Positions 1-10,327 of a DNA stretch of 39,626 bases are shown one piece after another; within the stretch, counting starts at the first letter, position 1, and every line of letters starts with the position of its first letter. The DNA is from Minisyncoccota bacterium (GTDB taxonomy: Bacteria > Patescibacteriota > Minisyncoccia > JAHIHE01 > JAGLIN01): contig JAGLID010000045.1 of assembly GCA_023143145.1 (NCBI GenBank), positions 1-39,626 of the forward strand. The letters run 5' to 3'. A model generated the notes under the pieces. The model did not search any database. It was not told the origin of the DNA and saw only the letters and a list, made by a program, of their open reading frames with translations. The position numbers were made by a program, and so were the translations under genes.

Positions 1-362
1 TCTTTGACACCCATTCTTCTTTTCAGGGCAATCATTTCCTCTTCTGAAATTGGAGTCGGCGTAGTTCCTGATCCAACGAAACCAGTTACATTCGGAGTGT
101 TTCGAACAACATACCAAGAATCGTCGTTTACAATCATCTCTACCATAACATATCCAGGAAAGATTCTTTCTTCCAAGACTTTTCTCTTGCCATTCTTAAT
201 TTTTATTTTCTTCTCTTTTGGTACTAATACATCAAATATCTTTTCTTCCATCCCCATTGATTCAATTCTTTGTGTTAAGTTTCTACAAACATTATCTTCA
301 TAACCGGAATATGTGTGCAGAACATACCAATTTCTTCCGAAATCTGCCGTTTGTTTTGGCAT
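1..362 (-). CDS. nusG: Transcription termination/antitermination protein NusG (3' end truncated by window edge)
   Basis: Reverse-strand translation MPKQTADFGRNWYVLHTYSGYEDNVCRNLTQRIESMGMEEKIFDVLVPKEKK...ERIFPGYVMVEMIVNDDSWYVVRNTPNVTGFVGSG; adjacent to secE. Confidence 0.96.
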   Translation of the reverse strand, partial: MPKQTADFGRNWYVLHTYSGYEDNVCRNLTQRIESMGMEEKIFDVLVPKEKKIKIKNGKRKVLEERIFPGYVMVEMIVNDDSWYVVRNTPNVTGFVGSGTTPTPISEEEMIALKRRMGVK

Positions 363-406
363 ATCTTTATATTTAGTGATTAATAAAACTACAACGAAAG
401 TTTATC

Positions 407-595
407 CTAAAATAAACCTTTAACTATCTTGTCTAATGCAAAATCCATACCTCCTAAAAATGAAGCAGTTACCAAACTAATAATAACAACAATAGTCGAA
501 TCTTTTATAGCAGCTTTCCGAGAAGGCCAACTAACTTTCTTTATCTCAGATTTAACTTCAACGAAGTATTTTTTTAACTTTTTAAGTATATCCAT
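407..595 (-). CDS. secE: Preprotein translocase subunit SecE
   Basis: 62 aa, EVKSEIKKVSWPSRKAAIKDSTIVVIISLV motif, single TM, immediately upstream of nusG. Confidence 0.95.
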   Translation of the reverse strand: MDILKKLKKYFVEVKSEIKKVSWPSRKAAIKDSTIVVIISLVTASFLGGMDFALDKIVKGLF

Positions 596-792
596 TTTCT
601 TGATTTTAAAACAGCCCTTAAAGGCTATTATTGATTTTTAAACTATAGATTATATAAGCTCATAATACTATTAAATTAAATTTTAGTCAATAGCCTATGA
701 ATTGAGTCAATATTTTGTTATTTTGAAAATATTTCCATCAAAAAATATACAATATCACTTCTATATAATAGGTTAATAAAAAAATTAGTAAA

Positions 793-1713
793 TTAAATCC
801 ATCGTCGTTTTATCAGAAGCCAAAGAAAAGCCACGGACATAAAGACAATTAATAGTATGACATACAAAAAAGCAAAAGGACTATTGCCAAGTGGCAAAGA
901 AACATTCATTCCATAAATACTAGAGATTATAGTAGGAATCGTCAGAACGATTGTCACAACTGTCAAAATCTTGATTACTCTATTAAGTTCGTTAGTTAGA
1001 ATTGTTGAATAGGCTTCTCTAATGTTCTTGATAGATTTAAGCGCAACTCGCGATATCTCAATCGTCTGTTTGCTGTCCATAAATAAATCTTCTATCTCAT
1101 TTTTATCTTTATCATATATTTTTATATATCTCCCGCTCAATATTCTTTCAAGATTACTGATAATCGGCACAATCGAAGATTCGAAGTCATTTAAAGTTTC
1201 CTCTTCTTGAACAAGGAAGAGAATATCTTTATTATTGAGATTATCAATTTTAATTTTCTTTATTTTAATATCCTTTAATATTCTGTTAAGATATTTATCA
1301 TAACTATTGAAAACTTCAGTTATAATCTTTAATAAAAGACTAGTCTTATGTGTCGTGGAAAAATACGGAAATTTCTTTACAAAATTATTAATAACACAAT
1401 TTTGCCCATTTGAGAGAGTAATTATATTATCTCTTGTAATAACCACAAGCAGAGGCAAAGTAATTATATCTACATCACTTTGAGTAGGAAAACGAATTAT
1501 CATATAAAAAATTCCATTTTTACTTTCTACCCTGGAAAGCTCATTCTCGTCCAAAGCATCTTCAATAATTGTTAAATCCAATTTTAATTCTTTTCCTAAT
1601 CTTTCTATTTCATCTATATCAGGCTCAATCACCGATATCCAGCTTCCTTTTTCAAATGTCTTAATTTTTTTTAATTTTAAATCCTTTAGCGTTTTCTTAT
1701 ATATATCAATCAT
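793..1713 (-). CDS. corA: CorA-family divalent cation (Mg2+) transporter
   Basis: C-terminal two-TM region with YGMNVSLP (GMN signature) and long N-terminal cytoplasmic domain. Confidence 0.93.
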   Translation of the reverse strand: MIDIYKKTLKDLKLKKIKTFEKGSWISVIEPDIDEIERLGKELKLDLTIIEDALDENELSRVESKNGIFYMIIRFPTQSDVDIITLPLLVVITRDNIITLSNGQNCVINNFVKKFPYFSTTHKTSLLLKIITEVFNSYDKYLNRILKDIKIKKIKIDNLNNKDILFLVQEEETLNDFESSIVPIISNLERILSGRYIKIYDKDKNEIEDLFMDSKQTIEISRVALKSIKNIREAYSTILTNELNRVIKILTVVTIVLTIPTIISSIYGMNVSLPLGNSPFAFLYVILLIVFMSVAFLWLLIKRRWI

Positions 1714-1765
1714 AAATATTGTTTAAAATTATAAAACTACTATAAGTCCACTAAATACTAAACAC

Positions 1766-2818
1766 TTAAAAATTATTTAAATTTGGAGAATCATGAAAAG
1801 CCTTTTTGGCCATATTCCAAATCCGATCATCATTTTTTTCAGTTTTTAACCAATACCACCATTCGCCTCCCCAAAGATAAGCCTCGGAAAACTCGATATC
1901 TTTCACATAATCAATATTTTTCTGAAACTGTTCTGGGTCCATTGACTTATATTGATCTTCTAAAGATGTTTCAATAATCATTTTCGGACCCCATGGTTCT
2001 CCTTGTAGTTCAACTATAACAATCTTATCGACACCAGTTAAAAACATAATAATCGCCGCTTTTAACCTATAAATCACAGAAGGAGTTGGATAATGAATAT
2101 AGCCAATGCTATCATTCCAAACAATTCTATAAAGAGTTGTACCTAGGATATCGGCTCTTTTTCCTGCACTATACCAAGTGCCGAGCTCGCCACTGTCTGA
2201 AATTATAATCGGGCGACTATCCAGTTCACGAACCGTAGCAATTTCTCTATCTAAAAATTTCTTATCCAATTTTGGACATTTCCCATATGGTAAAAATGGT
2301 TCGTTTTCAACCTGCCAATTCGTAATATTTTTTTTATCTTTATAACGATTTACAACTTCAGTAATATAATTTATTAATTCATTTTGCCTTTCTATTTCAT
2401 CTATTTCCATAGCCCATTGCGGAATATGACATTCTGGCCATCTTGGTTGTTTTTGACCCAAAGATAAAACAATTTCCACTCCTCTTTTTTCTGCTTCTTC
2501 AATTTGCCAATCCAAATCTTGATAGAAATATTCTCCTCTTATATTTTCAATTTCATTCCAATATGAAGGCAACCTTACCTTTTTTGCTCCCGCATCATCC
2601 ATAAGTGCAAGATATGTTTCTTTCCAATCAAGACCAAGATGTTGCGCGAAAGATTTGCTAAAAGTTACTCCATAGACAACTTTCATATTTTGTCTTGGCA
2701 TCAAAAGAACAACTATCGTAAAAGCCATGGAAAAAAATATAATAAATAATATTATATTCTTCTTGGTCAATAATTTCCTTTTAATTTTTTTATTCTTTGA
2801 GAATAAATTAAATTTCAT
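1766..2818 (-). CDS. Membrane-anchored clan GH-A-like glycoside hydrolase (TIM barrel)
   Basis: N-terminal TM anchor; NWQVENEPF acid/base-like and IVELQGEPWG nucleophile-like motifs; W-rich C-terminus. Confidence 0.75.
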   Translation of the reverse strand: MKFNLFSKNKKIKRKLLTKKNIILFIIFFSMAFTIVVLLMPRQNMKVVYGVTFSKSFAQHLGLDWKETYLALMDDAGAKKVRLPSYWNEIENIRGEYFYQDLDWQIEEAEKRGVEIVLSLGQKQPRWPECHIPQWAMEIDEIERQNELINYITEVVNRYKDKKNITNWQVENEPFLPYGKCPKLDKKFLDREIATVRELDSRPIIISDSGELGTWYSAGKRADILGTTLYRIVWNDSIGYIHYPTPSVIYRLKAAIIMFLTGVDKIVIVELQGEPWGPKMIIETSLEDQYKSMDPEQFQKNIDYVKDIEFSEAYLWGGEWWYWLKTEKNDDRIWNMAKKAFHDSPNLNNF

Positions 2819-2902
2819 AATTTTGATTTATTTATGTTTTTTGATTATTGACATAAGTTTAAATTTAAGTTATGTTTTTTGTAAGTCTAAATAAACGGAG
2901 AG

Positions 2903-3346
2903 ATGAGTTTGAACAATATTATTAAAAAAATATATAGTGAATTTAAACTTGGACTTAGAACAGGCATATCAAAAGGAGCACTTGTAACGATACTTGCTCT
3001 TCTTATGATAAATATGTGGTATATTCTACCTCCCATTAGCACTTCCGACTTTTTGGTAATAGCATTGATTTGGGCAATAATAGGATTTTTTACAACTTTA
3101 TCATTCTACGAATTGTCAGACTTTGATTACTCAAGAAACCTTGCTTTTTTAATGGGGTTAATCGCAACCGTTGTCTCAATGAGTTATATATATCATATGT
3201 TAACATGTGATATACTGCCATATAATTTATTAATGACAGATATATATGTAATATTTGTTCTAATAAGTTTAAGTTCAACTTTTGCTTTTTTTCTAAAAAT
3301 GAGAATGTTGAAAAAAGAGCAAAAGAAACTTCACAGTAGGACCTAA
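2903..3346 (+). CDS. Multi-pass membrane protein of unknown function
   Basis: Four hydrophobic segments; GGAGAG SD just upstream; terminator hairpin overlaps the stop codon. Confidence 0.65.
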   Translation: MSLNNIIKKIYSEFKLGLRTGISKGALVTILALLMINMWYILPPISTSDFLVIALIWAIIGFFTTLSFYELSDFDYSRNLAFLMGLIATVVSMSYIYHMLTCDILPYNLLMTDIYVIFVLISLSSTFAFFLKMRMLKKEQKKLHSRT

Positions 3347-3362
3347 CATTCCTACTTTTTTT
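3335..3362 (+). terminator. Rho-independent terminator overlapping stop of the 2903-3346 gene
   Basis: AGTAGG-N10-CCTACT followed by T-run. Confidence 0.7.
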
Positions 3363-4266
3363 ATACACCTAGCAGAACCAATCCAATTCCGATTAATATA
3401 ATCGCTCCTACTTTTTGCATAATTATATTTCCACCAGCTTGTTCGTGATATAATTTTGGAAATTTTTTGGAAAGAATTAGGGCAAATAATAGAAGAAAAA
3501 CATATTGGACAGATTGAAGGGAATTTATAATTACAATATTACTTTCTTCTATTGAAATCGCATAAAAAATCAAAATTGCAGCTACGGCTGCCAAAATTTT
3601 ATTAGGAATAAAAAGATAGGCAGTTTTTTTTGCTACTTTTTCCGGAGTGGAAAATATTTTCTCTCTATTTTGCCTAGATAAAAGCAAAAGCATTGCTCCT
3701 AAAAATCCACCAATTTGAAAAAGAATAAATCCATCAAAGAATGAAATGTGCAAATATAAATATTTTATTAAAGTATAATACAACGCGAAAAGAAAACCAG
3801 CAACAACAGCCAGTAAAAATCCTTTAATCATGGAAAAATGGCTGTGATCTAATTTTGAAGATAGAAAGAATCCGCCAATGACAAAAAAGAGAAAAGCAAG
3901 AAATTGCTTTGCAGCTAAAAGTTCTCCCAAAATTAAATAGGAAAGAAGAACTGTAAAAATTGGAACAGTAGCGCCGACAACGGGAATAACTCTTGACGCT
4001 TCACTTAATTTCAGAGCTTTATAAAAAATCAGCAATGCTAGAATAAATAATATCCCATTCAAAACTCCAAGAATAAAAAATCTAGTTTCTGGAATTGTAA
4101 ATCCCACTATCGGAATGAGTGCAATAAATAATATCTGAAAAACACCTGAATAAAAAGTATAAGCTATAGGTTTTAAAACCGTATTAGAAACAATATGTTT
4201 ATCTATAATACTTACAATAGCATTTAAAAAATGAGCAACAATTGTGATTATGACCCAAAACAGCAT
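3361..4266 (-). CDS. EamA/DMT-superfamily permease
   Basis: About ten TM segments in two EamA-like halves (SEASRVIPVVGATVPIFTVLLSYLILGE). Confidence 0.88.
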   Translation of the reverse strand: MLFWVIITIVAHFLNAIVSIIDKHIVSNTVLKPIAYTFYSGVFQILFIALIPIVGFTIPETRFFILGVLNGILFILALLIFYKALKLSEASRVIPVVGATVPIFTVLLSYLILGELLAAKQFLAFLFFVIGGFFLSSKLDHSHFSMIKGFLLAVVAGFLFALYYTLIKYLYLHISFFDGFILFQIGGFLGAMLLLLSRQNREKIFSTPEKVAKKTAYLFIPNKILAAVAAILIFYAISIEESNIVIINSLQSVQYVFLLLFALILSKKFPKLYHEQAGGNIIMQKVGAIILIGIGLVLLGV

Positions 4267-4292
4267 ACTATTATTTTAATATTTAAATAAAT

Positions 4293-5477
4293 TTATAATG
4301 ACAAACTATTTTCCTTACAAATCTCCGCATAATCATATGCACTTTGACGGATTTTTGCTTCAAACCCATTCTCACAATCAATTTCAATAAGTCCAAATCT
4401 TTTTGCAAAACCGCTATCCCATTCAAAATTATCAAGTAGCGACCAATACATATATCCCTTCACATCCACACCATCTCCAATTGCTTTGTGCATCCACTTC
4501 AAATGTTCCCTGATAAACTCAGGCCTCTTCTTGTCGCTGGCATCAGCAACTCCATTTTCAGTAATATATATCGGCTTATTGTATTTCTTCATATCTTTTA
4601 AGATAAAATATAACCCTCTCGGAAAAATTTCCCAATTCATATCTGAAACCTTTTTATTCTCATTATCTATTTTTATAAAAGGAAAAGAAAAAGGAGTAAT
4701 CCTGATTCTGTTATGAAAATAATAATTAATTCCGATAAAATCAGAATGCTTATTTATAAGTTTTGAAAAAATATGATTTGTTAAGAAATCCGAAATTTTT
4801 ACTAAGCTCTTGTTTATAAAAGATTTCGGATTATGTGCATCTGAATAACAATAGTTCTGTGCTGTTCCTACTTTTGCATTTGGATTAATACTGTGTATCA
4901 TATTATAAGCTTTTTTGTGAACTCTAACGAAATTGACAAAGACTATTAAAGCGAGAAGTGATTTCTTTTTTTGTGGTGGAAATCTGCCCTCAATATAGCC
5001 AAGGGAGAGATAGACCATTGGTTCATTTACTGTGACCCAAAAATCCACAAGATCATCAAGCTCTTCTACGACAAACTTGGTAAAATTTTCAAAATATTCG
5101 GGGAATTTTTTATTATGTAAACCACCCCTTTCAGACAACCACAGTGGCAATGTATAATGCCAGATAGTTACCATTGATTTTATTTTTCTTTTCCTGAGCG
5201 CTAGTAATATTTTGCGATAATGTTCAATTTCTTTTCGATCAAATTTCCCTTCACTAGGTTGAATGCGTGACCATTCCAAAGAAAGTCGATGAACATTATG
5301 ATTCAACTCTTTTGCTAAATCAAAATATTTTTCATATTGATTATAGTAATCACAGGCATTTCCGGCTGGAAATCTTTCTGACCAATTACAATTTTCAATT
5401 CCACCCTCAACCTGATACGAAGAAACAGCCGCACCCCACAAAAAATCTTTTGGAAATTTTAGAACTTTTTTTGACAT
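4293..5477 (-). CDS. Glycoside hydrolase family 1 (beta-glucosidase-like)
   Basis: FPKDFLWGAAVSSYQVEGG N-terminal signature, TVNEP and YITENG catalytic motifs. Confidence 0.95.
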   Translation of the reverse strand: MSKKVLKFPKDFLWGAAVSSYQVEGGIENCNWSERFPAGNACDYYNQYEKYFDLAKELNHNVHRLSLEWSRIQPSEGKFDRKEIEHYRKILLALRKRKIKSMVTIWHYTLPLWLSERGGLHNKKFPEYFENFTKFVVEELDDLVDFWVTVNEPMVYLSLGYIEGRFPPQKKKSLLALIVFVNFVRVHKKAYNMIHSINPNAKVGTAQNYCYSDAHNPKSFINKSLVKISDFLTNHIFSKLINKHSDFIGINYYFHNRIRITPFSFPFIKIDNENKKVSDMNWEIFPRGLYFILKDMKKYNKPIYITENGVADASDKKRPEFIREHLKWMHKAIGDGVDVKGYMYWSLLDNFEWDSGFAKRFGLIEIDCENGFEAKIRQSAYDYAEICKENSLSL

Positions 5478-5697
5478 AAAATATTACAATTATAATATCT
5501 ATATTATACACTACATTTGAAATAAAAAAAATGCGAGAAAAAGTTGATAATCATTACTTTTCAAGCAAAACAAAACATCCTATATTTCCTGAAAATTTGC
5601 CATGCTGAACTTACTTCAATTATACAAATCTTACAAGTATCAAAAGATAGAATCTTCCAAAAGAGTTATGCTATGTTTGATTCGGAACGATTCATCT

Positions 5698-5907
5698 CTA
5701 TTTAATCTCTTCATCTTTCAATTCCTTCTTAATCTCCTCAAACTCATTCTCGACTTCTTTCAGCTGTCCTTTGCTTGCTTTGATAAGTTTCACGCCTTCT
5801 CTCACCTTTTCAAGTCCTTTCTCGAGATCAACTTCTTCCTGAGACTCAAACCAATTAACAATACCTTCAAGCTTCTTGAGAGATTCTCCTAAATTTTCTT
5901 TTTTCAT
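5698..5907 (-). CDS. xseB: Exodeoxyribonuclease VII small subunit
   Basis: 69 aa with ESLKKLEGIVNWFESQEEVDLEKGLEKVREGVKLI. Confidence 0.88.
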   Translation of the reverse strand: MKKENLGESLKKLEGIVNWFESQEEVDLEKGLEKVREGVKLIKASKGQLKEVENEFEEIKKELKDEEIK

Positions 5908-5929
5908 ATATTCATTTTAATTAACAAGC

Positions 5930-7405
5930 TTACTTCAGTTTCCTCTTTAAAATCTCCTCTGCCATTTGTGGATTTGCTTTTCCTTTGCTTTGCTTCATTG
6001 TTTGACCAACGAGAAACTTAATAGCGTTTTCTTTGCCAGCTTTATAATCTTCCACAGATTTCAAATTAGCCTCAACTACTTCTTCCACAATCTTTTCAAT
6101 TTCACCTTCATCGCTCATTTGAGCTAATCCTTTCTCGTCAAGAATATTTGACGGATCACCTCCTGTTTTATACATTTCAGCTAGCATTGTTTGAGCACCA
6201 CTACTTGAAATTTTACCTTCCTGAATAAGTGTAATAAACTCTGCGAAATTTTCCGCAGAAATTTTGCAACAATGAACTGAATGATTTTCGACGTATAGCA
6301 ATCTTTGCAATTCGGTTAATATATAATTTGCCGAAAGTTTTGTAAGCTGATCAATAAGTCCCCCATCAATTCCCTTCGCATCAACCCAAGCATTTAATTC
6401 CGAGACAATATCCTCAAAAAAGTTTGCCAATTCTTTGTCTTCAGAAAATATTTTTGCATTTTCTTCGGCCAGTTTATATTGGTTAATAAAACGATATTTC
6501 TTTGAAAGTGGAAGTTCTGGAATACTATTTTTTATTTTCTCCACATCAAAAACTCCTGCCTCTTTGGTTAAATCAAGAGGAGGTAAATCTGGTTCTGGAA
6601 AATAGCGATAATCGTGCGCTTCTTCTTTTTTTCTTTGTGAATATGTTTCTTGTTTATCTGCATTCCAACCTCTTGTCTCTTGTGAAATTTCTCCACCCTC
6701 ATCCAAAACTTCAGCCTGCCGTTTAATTTCATATTCAATTGACCTTTCAACCGCCCGAAAAGAATTTAGATTTTTCACCTCAACCTTTGTGCCGAACTTC
6801 TCACGTCCAAGTGGTCTAAGACTAATATTCACTTCACATCTCATATGTCCTTTTTCCATATCAGCATCTGAAACGCCAAGGCATCTCACGATAAGTTGAA
6901 ATTGTTTACAAAACTCTTTTGCTTCAGCTGACGATCTGATTTCCGGTTCCGTTACCAGTTCCATCAAGGGTGTACCCGCACGATTCAAATCAACCAAAGA
7001 ATAATCAGCTCCCGCTGGATGCAAAAGTTTCCCCGTATCTTCCTCAAGATGAATTCTGGTTATACCAATTTTTTTATCATTCACAAGGATACTTCCATTT
7101 TCACAAAGTGGTTTGTCATATTGTGAAATTTGATAACCTTTTGGTAAATCTGGATAAAAATAATTCTTTCGATCAAACTTTGAAAATTCAGCAATCTGAC
7201 AATCCATTGCCAATCCAGTTTTGACAACATATTCAACAGACTTTTTATTTGCCACGGGCAATGTCCCAGGTTGACCCATACAAATTGGACACACATTTTT
7301 ATTTGGCTGAATTCCATCAGGATTATTCACACACGAACAAAACATTTTTGAATTAGTTTTCAATTCCACATGGACTTCCATGCCAATTACTGCCTCATAT
7401 TTCAT
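5930..7405 (-). CDS. gatB: Asp-tRNA(Asn)/Glu-tRNA(Gln) amidotransferase subunit B
   Basis: MKYEAVIGMEVHVELKTNSKMFCSC, YFYPDLPKGYQISQYD, RAGTPLMELVTEP; start chosen at MKYEAVIG (track ORF starts at 7438). Confidence 0.97.
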   Translation of the reverse strand: MKYEAVIGMEVHVELKTNSKMFCSCVNNPDGIQPNKNVCPICMGQPGTLPVANKKSVEYVVKTGLAMDCQIAEFSKFDRKNYFYPDLPKGYQISQYDKPLCENGSILVNDKKIGITRIHLEEDTGKLLHPAGADYSLVDLNRAGTPLMELVTEPEIRSSAEAKEFCKQFQLIVRCLGVSDADMEKGHMRCEVNISLRPLGREKFGTKVEVKNLNSFRAVERSIEYEIKRQAEVLDEGGEISQETRGWNADKQETYSQRKKEEAHDYRYFPEPDLPPLDLTKEAGVFDVEKIKNSIPELPLSKKYRFINQYKLAEENAKIFSEDKELANFFEDIVSELNAWVDAKGIDGGLIDQLTKLSANYILTELQRLLYVENHSVHCCKISAENFAEFITLIQEGKISSSGAQTMLAEMYKTGGDPSNILDEKGLAQMSDEGEIEKIVEEVVEANLKSVEDYKAGKENAIKFLVGQTMKQSKGKANPQMAEEILKRKLK

Positions 7406-7416
7406 AAATTCAAAAT

Positions 7417-7956
7417 TTATTTTATTAAACTTCTCCAATTATTTTTATAATATTCAAATGCATAATTAAATTCCTCCTTTGTACTAATCTTAACTCCCAT
7501 CTTCATCAATTTTTTTTCTAGCTTTGCATATGTAACATCCTCTTCTCCTGCTGACACCATCTTTTCAATCTCAATAATTTTTCCATAACCCATTGTGTCG
7601 TCCAATAAAATTTTCATATCATCTTGTTGAAATTCCAATCTTTTTCTTAGCCATTTAATCTCAAGTTCGTATCCAAGCGTTTCGAATAAATTCTGCATTT
7701 TTTCAAAATCTACTGTTTCAAACTTGATTTCAATCTCCTCTCTGAATTTGTCGTGAAGATTTCCTTTCTTGTAAATAATATATGCATCTTTCTTATTTCT
7801 GCGCAATCTTAAGTCTTTGTCTCCGGAGAAATATATTGTTTCTTCGTTCAATTCTCTAATAAATTCACCGTTAAATCTTAATATAGACAATAATATTTTA
7901 TATTGATCGTCTGTTATAAAACTCCTTACCTCGACTTCAATATTACACTTTTCCAT
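7417..7956 (-). CDS. CYTH-domain protein (CyaB/class IV adenylate cyclase-like)
   Basis: MEKCNIEVEVRSF (ExExK-like), DLRLRRNK, EEIEIKF, KKRLEFQ; internal start preferred to the track start at 8097. Confidence 0.82.
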   Translation of the reverse strand: MEKCNIEVEVRSFITDDQYKILLSILRFNGEFIRELNEETIYFSGDKDLRLRRNKKDAYIIYKKGNLHDKFREEIEIKFETVDFEKMQNLFETLGYELEIKWLRKRLEFQQDDMKILLDDTMGYGKIIEIEKMVSAGEEDVTYAKLEKKLMKMGVKISTKEEFNYAFEYYKNNWRSLIK

Positions 7957-8110
7957 TGATTTATCATTGATTAATATTATATTTCCATTATAGCATATTG
8001 CTTTCAGATAACAAAAAAGGGTTAGAACTATTGCAAAGCCTAACCAAAAATTTGATTTTTTGAGATTTGCTAACCAGTGTACGCAGCTATGACGCACATA
8101 ATGAAACTGA

Positions 8111-8203
8111 TTAAGTTCTGATTTGTTCAGGCCTGTACACTACGTGGTGCACGTTGAGTCCAATGCAAATCATACTAGATATTTTATCTAGATTGCCCAA
8201 CAT
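8111..8203 (-). CDS. Small ORF, 30 aa: MLGNLDKISSMICIGLNVHHVVYRPEQIRT
   Basis: Strong SD GGAGGTG (8210-8216) 6 nt upstream of ATG; below the ORF-track length cutoff. Confidence 0.5.
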   Translation of the reverse strand: MLGNLDKISSMICIGLNVHHVVYRPEQIRT

Positions 8204-8495
8204 TTCTATCACCTCCATTATAATCATAAAGTTAAATAACAATCTGTCAAATAAATTATCTGCTACAGAAAAAGCTTTGCAAGATTAATGAATTTCAAAA
8301 ATATTGTGATATCTCTTGCTGACTTTCATCAGTACTCCATAACATTCAAATTCCTTAAAGCTAAAATAAATAAAAAACTACAGATAAAGTCACGATTAAA
8401 ACGCTAGACTAGAGCAAGAGCTTCAGCGCGATAATATGCCAAGCGACTTGATGCGAATTCGAGCCAAAACCCTCGCTCCAAAAATAAAATTATGC

Positions 8496-10292
8496 CTAAA
8501 TTTTCTTCAATTTAACTCCCAGTTCATCCAGTTGCTCTTTTCTAACTGCGCTTGGACTATCCATCATCAAATCTCTTCCTTTCCCATCTTTTGGAAAGGC
8601 ATAGATGTCGCGAATCGAATCATAATCACAAAGAGTCATCAAAATTCGATCTACTCCAGGAGCACAACCACCATGAGGAGGTGCACCAAATTTCAAAGCC
8701 TTAATCATTCCGCCAAATTTAGCATCCACTTCTTCTTTCGTATATCCAGCAATTTCAAAAGCCTTATACATAATTTTTGGTTTATGATTTCTAATTCCGC
8801 CACTCAAACATTCAAATCCATTCAAAGATATATCAAATTGATTATTGATAATTTCAAGTGGGTCTTTTGATTCAAGTTCCTCAATCCCACCTCTGGGCAT
8901 TGAAAATGGATTATGTTCAAAATCAATTCGACCCTCTTCAATCTCAGAATAGGCAAACATTGGAAAATCAACTATCCAGCACCAAGCAGCCTTTGAATTA
9001 TCCTTAAGCCCAAGTCTTGTGGCACATTCATTTCGCACAGAACCCAAAGCCGAACAAACTGTTTTCCACTTATCTGCACCGAAAAATATAATATCACCAG
9101 AAACTGCTTCAACTTCGCTGGCAATCTCTTTCGTTAAATCATCACCAAGAAATTTCACAATTGGAGACTGAAATTCTCCACCTTCTTTGACAATAATATA
9201 TGCCAATCCTTTTGCCCCTTTTTCCTTGGCAATTTCCGTCAGCTCATCAATTTCTTTTCGAGAAAATTTTGCACCTCCGTCAATTTTCAAAGCATGAACT
9301 GCGCCGCCCTTTTCGACTGTGTCAGAAAAAACACTAAACCCACAACCTTTTATCAAATCTGAAATTGGTTTGATTTCCAAGTCAAAACGTAAATCTGGTT
9401 TGTCCGAGCCATATCTTTCTAATGCTTCTCTCCATGGAATTCTTTGGAAGCTTTTATCCTCATTAAGTGCAACAATTTTCTTTTTACTAAATTTTTCAGT
9501 GATTTCAACAAACAAAGGTTCCATAATCTCAAAAATATCATCTTGCTCCACAAAACTCATTTCCATATCAATCTGATAGAATTCTCCATAGGCCCTATCC
9601 ATTCGTGGATCTTCATCACGAAAACAAGGTGCAATCTGAAAATATTTATCAAGTCCTCCAACCATCAGAAGTTGTTTGAATTGTTGAGGAGCTTGAGGAA
9701 GAGCATAAAACTTTCCTGGGTGAATCCTAGAAGGAATCAAAAAGTCTCTTGCTCCCTCTGGAGAAGAATTGGCCAAAATTGGTGTTTGAACTTCAATAAA
9801 ATCTCTCGTTTGAAAATAATTTCTTACATGTTGAAATAATTGATCTTTAATCTTTAACATTTCCTGCATTTTCTTTCTACGTAAATCAAGAAATCTATAT
9901 TCCAAACGAATTAACTCATTCGCCTCCTGGCCTTTTTCATCATTAATTTCAAAAGGAGGAGTCTCTGATTCCGACAAGACTTCAATTTCATCCGCCTCAA
10001 CTTCGATCTCGCCAGTTCCAAGTTTTGAATTGATCATACCATTAGGTCTTGAAATTACCGTTCCTGTAATTCTGATCACATATTCGGTTCGAATTTTGTC
10101 AGCAGTTTCCCACGCCGATTTTGACACCTCTGGATCAAATGTAATTTGAGTAATTCCATATCGGTCACGCAAATCGATAAAAATCAATCCACCGTGATCT
10201 CTTCTGGAATTCACCCATCCCGATAAAATAACTTCTTGATTTTCTTCTTTTTTTGATAACACTCCGCAAGTATGAGTTCTATATTGTTGCAT
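8496..10292 (-). CDS. aspS: Aspartyl-tRNA synthetase
   Basis: MQQYRTHTCGVLSKKEENQEVILSGWVNSRRDHGGLIFIDLRDRYG, class II motifs, C-terminal GGCAPGVDRILM. Confidence 0.98.
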   Translation of the reverse strand: MQQYRTHTCGVLSKKEENQEVILSGWVNSRRDHGGLIFIDLRDRYGITQITFDPEVSKSAWETADKIRTEYVIRITGTVISRPNGMINSKLGTGEIEVEADEIEVLSESETPPFEINDEKGQEANELIRLEYRFLDLRRKKMQEMLKIKDQLFQHVRNYFQTRDFIEVQTPILANSSPEGARDFLIPSRIHPGKFYALPQAPQQFKQLLMVGGLDKYFQIAPCFRDEDPRMDRAYGEFYQIDMEMSFVEQDDIFEIMEPLFVEITEKFSKKKIVALNEDKSFQRIPWREALERYGSDKPDLRFDLEIKPISDLIKGCGFSVFSDTVEKGGAVHALKIDGGAKFSRKEIDELTEIAKEKGAKGLAYIIVKEGGEFQSPIVKFLGDDLTKEIASEVEAVSGDIIFFGADKWKTVCSALGSVRNECATRLGLKDNSKAAWCWIVDFPMFAYSEIEEGRIDFEHNPFSMPRGGIEELESKDPLEIINNQFDISLNGFECLSGGIRNHKPKIMYKAFEIAGYTKEEVDAKFGGMIKALKFGAPPHGGCAPGVDRILMTLCDYDSIRDIYAFPKDGKGRDLMMDSPSAVRKEQLDELGVKLKKI

Positions 10293-10327
10293 AATTTTTC
10301 TGATTAAAAAATAAATTAGACTTCACG

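Noticed and set aside
3090-3368. 92-aa minus-strand ORF
   Set aside because: Antisense to the membrane protein at 2903-3346, with unlikely composition
8130-8150. GTACACTACGTGGTGCAC imperfect palindrome
   Set aside because: Lies inside the proposed 30-aa ORF and has mismatches; not convincing as an operator
8253-8266. AAATTATCTGCTAC shared with 25985-25998, and TATAAACAACCAA shared between ~23412 and ~25974
   Set aside because: 13-14 nt AT-rich words in intergenic DNA with no extended similarity; plausible by chance
8436-8870. 144-aa plus-strand ORF
   Set aside because: Mostly antisense to the aspS 3' end; no SD and no recognisable domain
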